Source of the DNA: Branchiostoma floridae
Taxonomy: Eukaryota; Chordata; Leptocardii; Amphioxiformes; Branchiostomatidae
Assembly: GCF_000003815.2 (NCBI RefSeq)
Contig: NC_049987.1
Location: 7,115,923-7,179,922, forward strand
Length of the DNA: 64,000 nt
Reading direction: 5' to 3'
Below, in pieces: positions 25,085 through 38,100 of the stretch. Positions within the stretch are counted from its first letter, which is position 1, and each line of letters starts with the position of its first letter. Position numbers and translations under genes: made by a program. The notes beneath the pieces are model-generated. The model was not told the origin of the DNA and did not search any database. It saw only the letters and a list, made by a program, of their open reading frames with translations.

Positions 25085-25525
25085 TCTCTTTAATTACTCT
25101 GATTAAATGTTCTTCAAAACCCTCACTAGCCACGGACCACAAAATGTGTACAATTCCTTCAGACCAGTTAAATTAAATTTATCCCACATGTACAACACTA
25201 CATTTTCTGTATCCAACAACTTTCGACTACCCAAACATAAAATTATAAAACGTACCTTCCTGTACCAAGCAATTATACTCTGGGACTCATTGCCATCTGA
25301 CAATAAGTCACTGTGTACATTGTCCAGTTTTAGACAAGCCATCTCAAACATTGTATCTCTAAGAGTAAGACCTTTGACCTGAGACACTGTGCTCTATTGT
25401 AAATACTTTGATTGTTGATTAACAGTTGTACTTTTTAAAATGTATGTTGTATAGTCATGTTGATTGTTTTGAATCTTGGAAGATTAGCCCAAATGGGCTA
25501 AAGGTTAATAAAAATCAAAGCAAAT
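25085..25525 (+). mobile_element. 5'-truncated non-LTR retrotransposon (RT C-terminal end)
   Basis: The plus-strand frame 25107-25385 gives 91 residues that include NFRLPKHKIIKRTFLYQA followed by IILWDSLPSDNK and SFRQAI. This is the pattern of the far C-terminus of reverse transcriptases of CR1/L2/RTE-like LINEs (R.P....Y.R.F.Y.A...WN.LP). The stop is followed by about 130 bp of 3' UTR ending in gggctaaaggttaataaaaa. The catalytic part is absent, so the copy is dead on arrival. Family-level naming is inference. Confidence 0.8.
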
Positions 25526-28500
25526 TAAACTGTCTCAACATCTCCACCCTGATGTCAGGAAAAACTGTACACCAACTGAGCCAACTCAGGCACCTCAATG
25601 TTATGTTACAAACCATGGAGAGAGAATGTAATGGCCAAAGTCTTGTGTGATTGAAAAAACAAAACAAAACAAACACATTTATTGGACCCCGTATAGTGCT
25701 ATCCTTTCAGAGATGACAGAGAAGTCAAGCAATGCCTTCTTTTGAGTCAGCTAGCTCATGATGCAGAAAAAACAGCTTCTGTTGGGGGACAGGTCCCGAG
25801 GATTTCCTGTTCATCCCGTCGGCCTCTCCTAGACATACTGAATTGGTCATACACGTGCTAATTACACAAGCTAACCAGGTGTGATTCTAATTAATTCAGT
25901 GATTTTCATGGTGTTAATTGTATGCGGTCTGCAATCGGGGTAAGCTTTGAAACCCGAAGGAACAACCTGCTCAGTCCCGCGGGAACAAGAATTTCCTGCG
26001 GGAACTTATGTTCAGACCGCGGGAAAAGCAATTTTTAAAGTCAAATATCTCAAGAAATTTGTACGTTAGGACACTAAAAAAGTAGCCTGATACTCAGGAT
26101 AACATGAGCTTTCCAATGGTACGTAAAACTTTGATGTATGTCCAGGAAGAAAAAAGTTGAAAAATTGGATTTCAACATTGGCTGCGATCAAAACGGAAAG
26201 TGTACTTCCGGATTTGAACTGACTGGTGATAATACTGATTGAAAAATCTCTTATTCTCATTTGCTTCATCCTCATAACTTCTTGCCACTGTTGACTGGGC
26301 TTGCAAGGTGACAGCAGAAATAACCGTATATGTTTCTTCATCGTCCCTACTACTATGACAATTGCACGGGATACAAAATCCGGCACTGCACTGATTTTTT
26401 GACAATGATAAATCTGTGCCTTAGATCTTCAGGCAGGAATGGCGACCTTTTGTCGTGTGATCTCGTCTGAAACTAATCTTCGCCATAAAGGAAAGAGTTT
26501 TCAGCGCGAGATCAAGAGTTTCCGCCAGGCATAGATAGCGTTCTGAGTGAAAATGCCATAAAAGGACAGCGTGCATATAGTGCTGCATAAGTCACCTTCA
26601 AGGATGATTTAGAGGGGATCTTTTGACCTTGCACTGTCAAGGGGAATCCCATAGTTCTCCTGAAAAGTTCTACTGCTTCGCTGCCCAGACCAATCAATGT
26701 TTAGCAACACAATATAAACTTTGTAGTCTGTACAACAGTACATACCATCCATACAAAACACATTCTTGCACATATTCCTGACTTATTAGACCATTAAAAT
26801 GCTCCCAGTAAACGGATACAAGGGATTGCTTTGCAAACTACATTCAGTACCTTAAAAAAAGGAGGTTATCTGTCAAACTCTAGGCAAAAAAAGTCTAATC
26901 ATAAAATTTCCATCTGCATCTCTTAATTCAAAGATGATTGATATGCAGAGGTGGTATCGTATATCCATATTCTGCACCATTAACCACAGTTTTGATTAGA
27001 AATATAGTGCTGCCATTAATATATTAACAACTCAGAACCAGTTAAAAGCTTTTAGCGGTAGCTGCAGAATTGTATACATGTCGTACATGTATATGACAAA
27101 TCTTAGTCAGTGATAACTCAAATTTATACTAAAACACATTTCAAAAGTGGCTCGTAGATAGGCAAAAGCCAGCAACAAGGCAGTTGAGTCTACTTCAACT
27201 TTTACCCATCTGAAAAGAAAAGGAAAATCAAATTGTTGCACCTCACAAAGTCGCCAGCTTAATTGACCAACTTCCTTCCCCCTATCATCCTCCAGGGTGT
27301 TCGGGGTGGGTGTACTGTCATCGGGGGAGACCAACAGATTGAGAGCCTTCCGCTAGGCAACATTATTGAACAAATACGCCGGCAACAGGGGAAGTAATCT
27401 GGGGGCCCATAAAGGTGGTTAATCAATACAGGGGAAGTAGAAATGGATTTTCGACACCTGCTACCAGGCGCGTGGGCCTACAAGGCGCAATGTTTTACCG
27501 ATAAAGGTCCATTCATCAGGCCAAATTACCTGCCACTAAGTCGGGAATTATGCTCACTTGTAGGTAAAAACTCCATCGAAGTCTGATTTGCATGCCCTAG
27601 TGCAAACCGATGACTTTATGGAAACATACTTATGACCGTATGGTATGTGATAAGTTGTACGTTTATGTACTGGTAGCTATAATTTGTTAGAGTTGGTAGG
27701 AAACATGTTCCAACTTCAGGATCATGAGAAGAAAGCTGATGCTGAATTCATTAAACAATGTCAACTTTCTGCAGAAAGCAAGATAGCAGCGCTATTTGGA
27801 TCATTTACTCATCCAGATAGTTTTATTCTTTCAATCACTTAAGGAGTCCTAAAATCATAATTCTACATGGCAACAGATTCTGACACATTCAATCCCTACA
27901 TTGCAAGTACACTCAAAATGTGAACTTCATCATCATCATCATCTTCGCCGCATATTAGTTTTGGTTAATACTGAGGCGGGCCGTCATTACATATACATGA
28001 ACTGTAACTAATACGTGTACTGAGATGTACACATAGTGTAAGACAATGACACAAAGGGAGAAAAACATACTGTAGTCAAGATGTTGCTCTCTACTTCTAC
28101 TGACACACATTGTAGGAGTTGGAATCTGCTTGCAGTGCCTGGTCACAAATCTTACATGCGTAGTTGCCCTCGGTTTGTTAAAGGTTAATCCCTGAGTAGA
28201 TCTGAACATTGGTTGATCTGCGCCTTGCACATATCTGCAGGCCAGGCACGGAGACGGCAGGCCAGCGTTAAGAGCCTGGCCAACATCGGCCAACAAATCT
28301 GGGCGAGGAGAGCTGGGAGATGTATTGATCTGAAGCTTTATTCTTCTTGTAGCAATCCCACATTGCAAGTAAAGGGAACTGCTCTTAACAATTACCAGTA
28401 TGCAGCTAATGATAGACACAGGTACATGACTGAGTTATCAGGTATAGAAAGTTTCTCCAACTGCCTGAGTGCAGCTTACCTTTAGTATGGAAGTACATGT

Positions 28501-30378
28501 TCCAGACTTATTAAATCAGCAAAAGACACATTCCTACACCATATGTTCAGACAGGCTATTCAAGCCATTTGAAGCCATACATATCAGCAAAATCAGGTAG
28601 TAAGGGGGTACCTATGGACAGGAAATTAAAAACATTTTTGATATACTCTTAATGTGGATGGGATAGAAGAAAAGCAGAACCAGAGAAAAGAACTTTGCAA
28701 CAGACCTGAATCAGCTTACAGATGTTCCCTAGGTGGCAGAGACTGTCATTTTTGTTTAGGTAACTGTTAAGCCACAGCATAAGCTATAGGGCTGATGTCA
28801 ATTATGATTTTACCTTGGTCAATATTGACTGAATGAGGCCAATAACTGAAAGCCTTTTCTTCCTATTTGACTGTATAACCTTGGAACTGTTTATAATGGG
28901 GGTGGCGAAACACATTCCAGCCACGTGCAGTATACATGAGCTGGGCAAGTCACTGTACAGGTTAAGTATTCCATTTTGGCCGCAACGCACATCGGATAGC
29001 AAAAAATAGATCTAAGCACTCTTAGGGTAAACTTATTTCTGCTTGCTTTGTCTGCTTAAGGATATTATTTTACGTATGATTATTTGTATGCAGACCAGAA
29101 GCATTGGCTACATATATGTAGCCTCAGAATGCTGAGTTCAGCAATAACAGCTTAATTATTCATTTCCACCAAGGCTATGTCATGCATTATTTCAGAGTCT
29201 TTAAGATTTCTTGCTAATTATTAATGCAACTCATACATAGATCTATATATCATACTTAGCCCCCGTGCTGGTATAAACTTGGCTTGAACTTGAACTTGAA
29301 GTAAAGAGAAATATTAATCTAAAACACCTGCATGTTTGAATATGTATGAAAAGTTCTCAATATTTAGGACTACATGACAGTTTCATAACATTATATTACA
29401 TGTAATATATTATCGATATATACAAAATAATAAGATGCCATATTCATGTTATGTAAATCTTTTGATCTCAAATGCTGACATTTTACCACCATATGCATAC
29501 TAGTACTAGTAAGTCAGTCCATTTCATCTTTTTAGCTGCTTGGATCGTCAGCCTCAGTCTGTATTTAGATTCTTCATTCGTACATAACAGCTAATAACAC
29601 AATGTGACCGAATGAATGTACATGACATTGATGTGAAAATAGAACATAATAGATAACAGATCGATACTCCATCAGTCCATAATCCACAATCACAACATTT
29701 ACATTCCCTGTGGTCAAGCTCTGTGTGATACAGACCTACATATGTGACAGCCCACTTACAGAAAGTAAGGGTTATCTGCATAGGGCTGTGACTGTGAGGG
29801 AGAGATAGGTGGAATCCAGGTCAAATCTACATGACCATGTATGTGTACATGTTCCTGATAAGAGGGGCAGACAGATGTTCACTCAGCCCTGATTCTTGAG
29901 ATACTGTCTGCAGTGCTGCATGTAACTATCAGATCCTACTGCCAACCTTAGAACTGTGCATAACATAAGGCTGTTTGGGTACTAGTAGTCAAGTCAAGTC
30001 AAACTAAAAATGTATCTATTTGTAGTGTGAGTTAGTTAAAGTTACATTTATCCATAATGTACTCAGCAGTTTAGGTTTTGAAGCATTTTAATAATCATAA
30101 TCACATATATAGTCCTTACCAGTGCTGACAAGTAGTCCTGTTGCTCAGAGAAAAGTAATTTGTAATTCATGGGCCCTTCATAGTCTGGGGATAAGCATAC
30201 ATTAGGTATGGATGACTGAGTAACTCAGTAAGTACATTTGAAAAGTAAATGTCATTGAAAGAATTTCTCTAAATACCTATGAGAAGAATTTTACAGGTCG
30301 TCATACAATGTGCCTTTGAACCAATTTGATATAACTTTGCACTTACAAATATACCTTTGACTTATTTCCAATATCTGT
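25526..30378. other. gene-free stretch
   Basis: Nearly 4.9 kb without a supported gene. Locally G+C-rich, repeat-free blocks lie at 27235-27560 and 28130-28340. A catcatcatcatcatc microsatellite is at about 27929, and cttgaacttgaacttgaa near 29281 resembles a LINE tail. Confidence 0.3.
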
Positions 30379-30585
30379 NNNNNNNNNNNNNNNNNNNNNN
30401 NNNNNNNNNNNNNNNNNNNNNNNNNNNNNNNNNNNNNNNNNNNNNNNNNNNNNNNNNNNNNNNNNNNNNNNNNNNNNNNNNNNNNNNNNNNNNNNNNNNN
30501 NNNNNNNNNNNNNNNNNNNNNNNNNNNNNNNNNNNNNNNNNNNNNNNNNNNNNNNNNNNNNNNNNNNNNNNNNNNNNNNNNNNNN
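30379..30585. other. assembly gap (207 N)
   Basis: A run of undetermined bases. Open frames drawn across it have no meaning. Confidence 0.99.
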
Positions 30586-32391
30586 TGAATAGAATATGGC
30601 AAACACGACACAAAGTTTCTCATCAGTTTCAGAGGAGTACAAGAACTGACTGAATATTCCCCCTCTGCTGGAGGATATTACCGGAGGCTTGCTGCTGTCA
30701 GATATGATGAAGCACTGTGAGCTAAAATTTGACTCAACTTCCGGGGAAAATCCTGGCCGACCTTTTCAGTGACATTTGTGGAGCGCTGGTGAAGGCGGCT
30801 CCCCACAACAGCCTTGTTTAAATTCATGAAGGTAAAATGACCGTCAACAAGTTTTGCTGGGCTGGCCTTGTTATTGCATGCACCTGGTTCTATGTGTGCA
30901 TTCCTAGTTAGCCAAAGATGTATCAGACACACACACTGATGATAAATCCACCTTTACATATTGAAGGTTGGCATTTATGCTGTCTGGCCATATAGTGGCC
31001 AATCATTGTTGTTCGTCCATCGGGAGTCGATGAGGACCTTGACAATCAACATCTTTTAAAACTACATGTATGCAATATACCAAATACACTACCCAGTATT
31101 TCTTTAACTTTTTTTTAAGGTGCGAAAGTACATTTTGTACATCAAGGAAAGACCAGTCACTAAAAGGGTCAGGATTGCAAATCAGAATCATTACGAAGAA
31201 GTGATTTGCAATTTGTTGATCACAAAAACTAGCTAAATTTTCAACGTAATAAAAGGTCTGACACTTTTTCGTATGCACTTGAATCATCACCACAAAAGTC
31301 AGTTTGATAAAGTTGAGTCACAGAGCCTGTACATGTCAGACAGGAGGATTACTGTGCACAGCCTATGGGTCATTACTCTCTGACAAATGACTTCATAACC
31401 TTCCCTTCACAGCTGACGGCGACCTATATGGTGTAAAAATGGATATTGGGATTGTAAGTGGCATGTGTTCCATCAGCATTCTGCGGCCACCTGACCACCA
31501 TTACCACATCTTAATGGCTAATAAAATGCCACTGTTAACAACACTTGTTTATCACATGGATGGGTGCTTTAGACTGACCACGCACAAGGCTAAGTCAAGT
31601 TTTACAGGTCCAATAAAGGGTCATTAAGGGTATGTACTCCGTGCTAATCTGGGCATTAGCGGACACCCTCCAGAGCTGTGTAAGTAATCCCTGTAAGGAA
31701 TGGTATTTATGGCCAAGGACAATCTACAACGTCACATACTCATGAACTTTTCACACAGTGTGAAGACTTACTGTGAATTGCACTCTCTTTTAATATGGAT
31801 ATGCTATCTTTTAGTAAGGGTGTGGATTGAGGAGAATATTTTTGGACTAACTTTAAGTTTAACCAGTAAAATCATACTATGTCACAAACCTTGCTGAATG
31901 TATTGGTACTGCAGGCCCATGCCACTGCAGACATACTGGCTTATTGCTATGCAATGGCTACATCATAGTACATGCATGTGCATGAGCTTGTCACTGATCC
32001 AGACAATTTGATTTGAGCAAAATGTGTTTTGACAGGCTCAATCCTTACACATCCCAGATGGCGATGTAATGATTTATGGCCTGTTGACAGTAATTGTAGT
32101 TGATATGAAAAAGATACATATATAATTCAACATCCCAAATACCACCACAATGCACAGCACAGTGCCCCGGCCAAAATACTTGGATTGTGCACTTATCTGA
32201 TTGTCAGGCCTTAAACTTCTGATCAATGCCACTCAATGAATATTAAATCAGTGTCAATGACTTGTGACAATAATTGTATATCAGTAAGGAAACTAAGAGT
32301 GATCTTCTCTCTTCCTGCTGCAGATTGTAGCTAGAGAGACATGTACTGTGTTACAATTTCTAGTTGTGTGTCAATACAGGAACATTAGGGG
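30586..32391. other. gene-free stretch
   Basis: No exon or complete transposon recognised on either strand. Confidence 0.3.
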
Positions 32392-32714
32392 CAGGGATAA
32401 ACAAGTCCAGTAGCCCTATTGTCCAGGGCAAGTGAAAGTGCTGTTCGGGCAAGTGCATGTCCTACCCCACTTGTCCGATCGGGCAAGTAAGATTTTTCCA
32501 TTGATTTTAGTGCAATTTTGATATACTTGTTACTTTTTACAGTCATGACATCAAGCAATTGTCTACAGAGAATTCCATTGCTGAAAGTGAAAATGCATAT
32601 ACTAGTAACAGTGACATTTGAATTTTGGGCAAGTGAAAATTTGGTTCGGGCAAGTACATTTTTTATGTGCTTGCCGATAGGACAAGTGGATTTTAGAAAA
32701 CTTGTTCAACCCTG
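32392..32714. mobile_element. MITE with CAGGG ends and GGGCAAGT arrays
   Basis: A 323-bp element starting CAGGGATAAACAAGT and ending ACTTGTTCAACCCTG, with AGGGG on both sides (32387-32391 and 32715-32719). Near both ends GGGCAAGTG occurs in direct and inverted copies. The plan (CAGGG ends, likely 5-bp duplication, subterminal motif arrays) matches the GTGCACCC family at 2619 and 10239, although the motif differs. No coding capacity. Confidence 0.75.
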
Positions 32715-32734
32715 AGGGGTGAGTAGAAACAGTT

Positions 32735-32830
32735 TCCTTGCTTCTGGGATTCGGACCTGTGCCAAACCTGCGCTGCCAGCTCACAAACCCAACGCCACTA
32801 ACCACTATGCCAAAAGGTCACAATTCTCAT
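32735..32830 (-). mobile_element. tRNA-derived SINE head
   Basis: The minus strand reads tggcatagtggttagtgg, resembling a pol III A box, and about 40 bases later ggtccgaatcc, a near match to the B box GGTTCGANTCC. Spacing suits a tRNA. The acceptor stem and anticodon loop are not well formed, so a SINE is more likely than a functional tRNA gene. It lies about 20 bp beyond the end of the MITE at 32714. Confidence 0.6.
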
Positions 32831-33267
32831 ATCCTTTGGTATGTTCGGTTTGGCGGCACTTCAACTCCACTGTTACACTACAGGAGTTTGGTTTTGGCTA
32901 AAAGCGACTAGTAGTACCATGCATAAATACACGAGGACTCAGCCAAGTCTTAGAGCTAAGGAGTATAAAACTTACTGAAACAGGCCCTTGGCAATGTAAC
33001 GTTAAACAGTTTTTCAAAAGGTGTGAGACAGTGTCACACACACACACAAGTGAACACAACTACATATACAATACATTACAGGACTCAAAACTGTACCCAC
33101 CACAGAAAGTACAATGTCTAGGCTTCCTAAGGCCAAGGAGGTTCTGATTTAAACCTCCTTGCTCAGGCTGAGAAGGTCGATGTGGGAAAACACAGTTACA
33201 TAGCTTAGAATAACTTACATACCTGCAGACAATTTGCATTATTGCAGGTAACACAATAAAGTATGTC

Positions 33268-33335
33268 AATGAAGGTTAGACATCCAGGTAATAAGATACA
33301 CCAAAAGCAACTGGATATGATTTTGGAAAATTTGT
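33268..33335 (+). repeat. dispersed repeat fragment, copy 1
   Basis: agacatccaggtaataagat followed by caactggatatgattttgga matches 55786-55850 (gacatccaggtaggaagata, caactggatattgttttgga), which lies in an importin alpha intron. Probably a short piece of one retroposon family. Confidence 0.5.
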
Positions 33336-34087
33336 GTGGTACTAGTCACTTGGTACGACGAGTCACTTAGTAGCCAAAACCAATATCATGTTGCTTTTTG
33401 GCGCAACACAATATTTAAAAAAAAAAAGTATATTGAGCCTACATATATTACACACACCTATTTCTGGTAATTTCAAAACTCTTTTTACAGTCAAAGTAGA
33501 ACGTATGTGTCTGAAACATGAGAACACTTGTTTCTTCATATGACATGGCAACATATCATAATTCACATTTATGTGACCTTATTCGTGACCTTTGCACTTA
33601 CCACAGACTCGAATTTCGTACCGGTAAGGAGACACCACAAGTAAATCTTTGTCCAACCCAATATTTCTGGCATCCAGTAACTTCATATCATTGTAACCGA
33701 CCGTCAAAATATGATGGCGATCAGTTACGCAAACAGAGATGTAACGATACAAGCCGTCTACCAAAACCACAACAAAGAGATCTTACCATATAGCCAAGCA
33801 CACGCTATCTCTGACCGTTACCGAAGCACTGCCGCTGTGAAGGTTGGCCTACACACACGCAGAGCTTCTCGTATTCTGGTGATCGACCCATTTCTCACTC
33901 CTCATGAGTTTTGGCACGTTCCAAGCAACGATAATTTATCGATGGAGCAACGAGAGAACGCACTGAGCCAGTAGATGCTACTCGGAACTCGCCCCTCCTA
34001 CAAAAGTTCGGCAGGACATGACGATGTCGCCATGACGATATGATAGAAGATGGCCAATTCTATGTATAGCGAACAAAGGCAACCTAC

Positions 34088-34188
34088 CTGCTTTCTCTTT
34101 CTTGCTCGATTTGCTGAAGTTTCTCTTGCACGAAGCGCCGAAAAATATCACTCACGTCGGCCGCCATGTTGGATGTGACGTCGCTCAT
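34088..34188 (-). CDS. first coding exon of an unidentified gene
   Basis: On the minus strand an ATG at 34188 opens a frame of 33 codons plus two bases, ending at a good donor (AGCAG then gtaggt at 34087). It starts MSDVTSN, then MAADVSDIFRRFVQEKLQ and QIEQERES; the second Met at 34167 has the better context (AACATGG) and may be the true start. The charged, heptad-like end suggests the beginning of a coiled coil. The ATG at 34167 lies inside CCAACATGGCGGCC, a YY1-type motif often found just after metazoan transcription starts. I do not recognise the family and found no phase-matched next exon at lower coordinates. The gene call rests on start context, frame, donor and promoter-like motif. Confidence 0.5.
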
Positions 34189-35063
34189 TAGGATATTCCA
34201 TAAATGCTGAGGGGTGAGATTAGCTGAAAGTATTGTCTACTAATCGTTCCAAATTTCGCGTACTTTTCCATCTTTAACAACCATTAAAGTATTTTTGACA
34301 ATGCTGTATATCTATCTAATATGGATTATTCGTCTCTATATAATAACTAACTGCACTGTATAACAGAACACCCCTCAGCATTATGAATGGCATAACCTTC
34401 AATTCAATATTTTGTTTCCCAGCACCGCGTGGAACACAATAGTATAAGTCCTCGCAATCAAAAATGAAGATATATATAATGACAATATATCTCAAGATAT
34501 ATTTAATTACCACTCACAGAAATCACGATGACAATGTCCAATTCCTGACCATTGTTGCTCCCTCTTCCCTTTTTTTTCTAATCGTCAAATTATTATTATT
34601 TTTTCTTTACACACAAGCTCAATGATGACATAGATGAGTAACCAAGGGTAACGTTATGTCTTAGCTGTGTGTTCAAGTTTTCTTGGTTGGCACTACACAT
34701 TGTAAGGTCCGAGAAATAAACCTTGACCGCAGTAAGTTTCGGAAAGTCCCTATGACCAGACCCGTAGTAAACTTGACAAACAACTCTGCAGTGTTGTAAA
34801 ATATGTGGCTCACTGCCGGGCTGTTCACAAGGAGATCAGTTTTCCTGAGTCAGTATTTTCGGTGCTCTTTTCTTTGTTAGTGACTGTAATGTACAGGATT
34901 TGTCGTATAAACGATTGAATATTCTTACATGAAACTAGCCACCAGAGTGAACCGGAGGGCTGAATGGCCCTGATCGCTTGCTTGGTCCGTTCCCTCTCCT
35001 ACATACTCCAGGAGGAGTTTGCTTTTCACTTTATAATAGCCCATACGTCATTTGTTGTTAAAC

Positions 35064-35112
35064 ATGGCGGAAAATCCCTTACGTCTTCGTAACTCAGAAA
35101 CGTTTAAAGGTG
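35064..35112 (+). CDS. possible first exon of an unknown gene (weak)
   Basis: ATG at 35064 in the context AAACATGGCGG opens MAENPLRLRNSETFK, and a donor-like site (AAAG then gtgtta) follows; unspliced, the frame continues to a stop after about 45 codons. The YY1-like context ATGGCGG resembles the starts at 34167 and near 48776. No downstream exon was identified. It lies about 0.9 kb from the minus-strand exon at 34188, so a divergent pair is possible. Confidence 0.2.
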
Positions 35113-35189
35113 TTAAAGGTGAATACATTGCACTTGGTCACCCAATCACGTGCCTTGTCAATACAACTCGGAAAGCCCCTGTAACATCA

Positions 35190-38100
35190 TCGACAAGTTG
35201 ACTGGACAGGTAACTTCCTCATAGCTAGTACTGCCACACAACTTGAGTGCGCCAATAGAAACGCATGCAATTTCACATGCAAAGCTACTGTCACAAACAA
35301 GACTGTCAAGAGTAAAATTAGAGCTCTGGTCGTGCGTCGTCAGATTGGCAGACCACTGTGGCCTCGAACGGGCGCCGGTACACACTAAACAGGTGGAACA
35401 AGTGAGTTGTTTTGCATGTTGTTTCCTCAAAAATGTATGTACCACACTCACTTTAAGTGGTTTTTGTTCTGTTATGGTGAAAGCAATATCCAGATTCTAG
35501 GCCAAAGGGCAGGATAAAGACACTTGACAATGCTTCCGTCAGCCTGATCGCGCCAAAGGGCATACCTGAACTAATATAACTACAACCGCCGGTAGTTCAT
35601 AATTCCGGGACCACTTCCTGTGAGTTATGAGCCACTTTGTTTTCGGCAGTGTGTGTTGGCATTGTTCCATATTTACTTGTCCTGTCCTTAAATGATTAGT
35701 GACGGGTATTTTCAAACTTGATTTAGATATATTTGCGCTGCCTCCCAACTGCAGAAGCTGTTAGACACCAATCTCGCTCGTAATAGATTTCCGCGTCGTT
35801 AAATGTCATAATTATCATACCACTGTTCATCTTAGTTTAGTATGTAACGGCATCTAGTTCACTCACATTAGCTGAGAGAGGTATTACTATACGTTTTTAT
35901 TTCAACCACAACAGTGCAGATTGAACTTGCTGAAAGAGCTTAGTCCGATGCGCCCAAGCCCGTTTCGAATGGCCTGCGTACTAGATAGAACTCTCCCTGC
36001 TTTCATGCCTGCAAAGCGAGGCTATAGGAAATTTGTGGCGACAAAAGCCGCGGGTCGGGCGGTCCCCGTTTCTGCACCACCTGTGCAGTGATATTCTGCA
36101 CCGTGCAATGACTGGATGTCCTGCAAAATCACAACCCATTCTCATACGTGGAGCAGACCACGTCTCCAAGAACGCTACGAGTTCTAGTACGCGGCTTCAG
36201 CTCTGCGTAGGAGTATGTCACAGCCACAAGCTGAACTTCTTTAGATTGTAAGTTGTTTAAACTCATGATCAATTTGTTAGTATTTACAACCCTTCAATCA
36301 GACAGTCCTTCTGAACTTCATGTTTTTGTATGAGGCCTTGTGGAATGCTGTTGAACAAAGAATGCTCACCAAGAAGAGGAAGTTTGCGGAGTGCGGTGAA
36401 CCACATCGCTAAGGAACCACCTGTTAAGTAAAGTTTGACCTTTTGTCAGTTTTGGTGCTGACGTCTGACTAATCGTTTGAGTTGGAGCCACACCGTTTAC
36501 GTTAGCAGTTTACCACAAACGCTCCTCTCGGAGTCCCTAGTTTTTTGGGCTCCTGGAGCAGATTTTTCTTGAGATACATCTTATCAGACGGATTTTATAT
36601 CACACAAGTCTTGCATCTGGAGGAAGTGTCTTAAAAATTGTTGAGTCATCATGTGATCATGATGTGTAACATGTGGGCCTTCCCCCGAACACGGAGATCC
36701 CCGATTCCAAAGTTCCTTGAAGGCTTAAGGGCCCGTGCTTGAGACGGACTGCCTCATGCGTCAGGTGGACGTCTCCCCTTACACACGCGGTTTCTTACAT
36801 CTTTTATCTATACACTAAACCTCTTTTCGTATTTACTTAAGCTGTACAAAGGGTCCTTAGCGCTAGCAGAGAAAATGGTGAGTGCGTTATTACTTAATCG
36901 AATTAAGATTTTCGAAATTTATGTTCTTAACTCTTTATAGAAGACGGATGAGTTCCTTTTCTTTAACTCATAACTTGTGTTGAACAAATGGATACGATTG
37001 TATCTATATCTATTTAGCTGGTAGAACAACGGGGCCGTAACACACCAGCTTACTTGTAATTGTCATTCACTAAAGTTATACTTTGTCCCCTTTATTGTTC
37101 CGCCTCGTTTTGCAATCAAGTTCGGGGTCTCTCTTGTGAACAGTACATTGGCTCAAAGATCGTCATCTAATCCTTCCAATTCTGTATATCACCGCTATCA
37201 ACCAAAGTACCTTAAAGTATGTACTCAACTTCCGCAAGAAGAGCATCAACAATGAAATCATAGAAGCTCTAATCAATAGGAAGTTTACATTGACTTTTTT
37301 GCGGTTTACAAAAGAAGAACAGGTGTACAATGTACTAAACAATCTACGTTTGTCCTTAACATAAGTTTTAAAGTACCTCTTCCTGCTCAAGGGCATGACA
37401 TACTATAAGGTCAAGGTGTGGTGTAGTAAAAATATTACAATTTCCCATTTTGTTTAGTCTCCAAACAAATCCTACGGTAGAATAAAATAGTATCAAAAGC
37501 TGCAAGAGGAGTGAAGCCGGCCAAGGAGTGTGTCTACGGTAGGATCTGCTTCGAGAGTACATTTGTGATAATATTGTGAGAATCTTTCCATAGATTTTGT
37601 GACCATCTTGTAGTAGGCTTCGATTGTTGCTTTTTAAATTACGTCGCTTTCAGATTGACGATACTAGTAGTTAGTAGATACATGTATCTTTGTTCACGCG
37701 CCGCGCGCACACACACAATGTGAAAGACAGAGGGGAGAGGCACGTATACGTATGCACGTAAGAACACGTATGCACGAGTTACCACCGTGAGAATTTCCTG
37801 ACAGGCTAGGGTAAAAGAGGAACCGTGTTGCTTAAGGTCCAAGTCAACAGGTACTATTAACGCATTGATAACAGGTACGCACATTGTTGATGTAACCTAT
37901 TTCGCAATCACGGGGATGTCCCAAACTTTCTCTACGAACTTCCTCCTATGTTAGCTTCAAGCTGACAGCGCAGTCCCTGTCACTTTAAAAGCACCTGTTG
38001 ATCTGCACAGTTTAAAGTGGCGTTTAATTCCGCATTATGCTGACAAAATGGTAAGTAGTGCCATCTTATGAAACATGGGTGCCACCCTATATAGTTTACC

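Noticed and set aside
28213-28485. 90-codon plus-strand frame with an R- and Q-rich start
   Set aside because: An acceptor-like ctgcag precedes it, but no phase-matched partner exon or known domain was found.
30291-30653. open frames across the N run
   Set aside because: They contain only undetermined residues over the assembly gap.
32735-32830. functional tRNA gene
   Set aside because: Box A and box B are recognisable but the stems do not pair well; a tRNA-derived SINE is the simpler reading.
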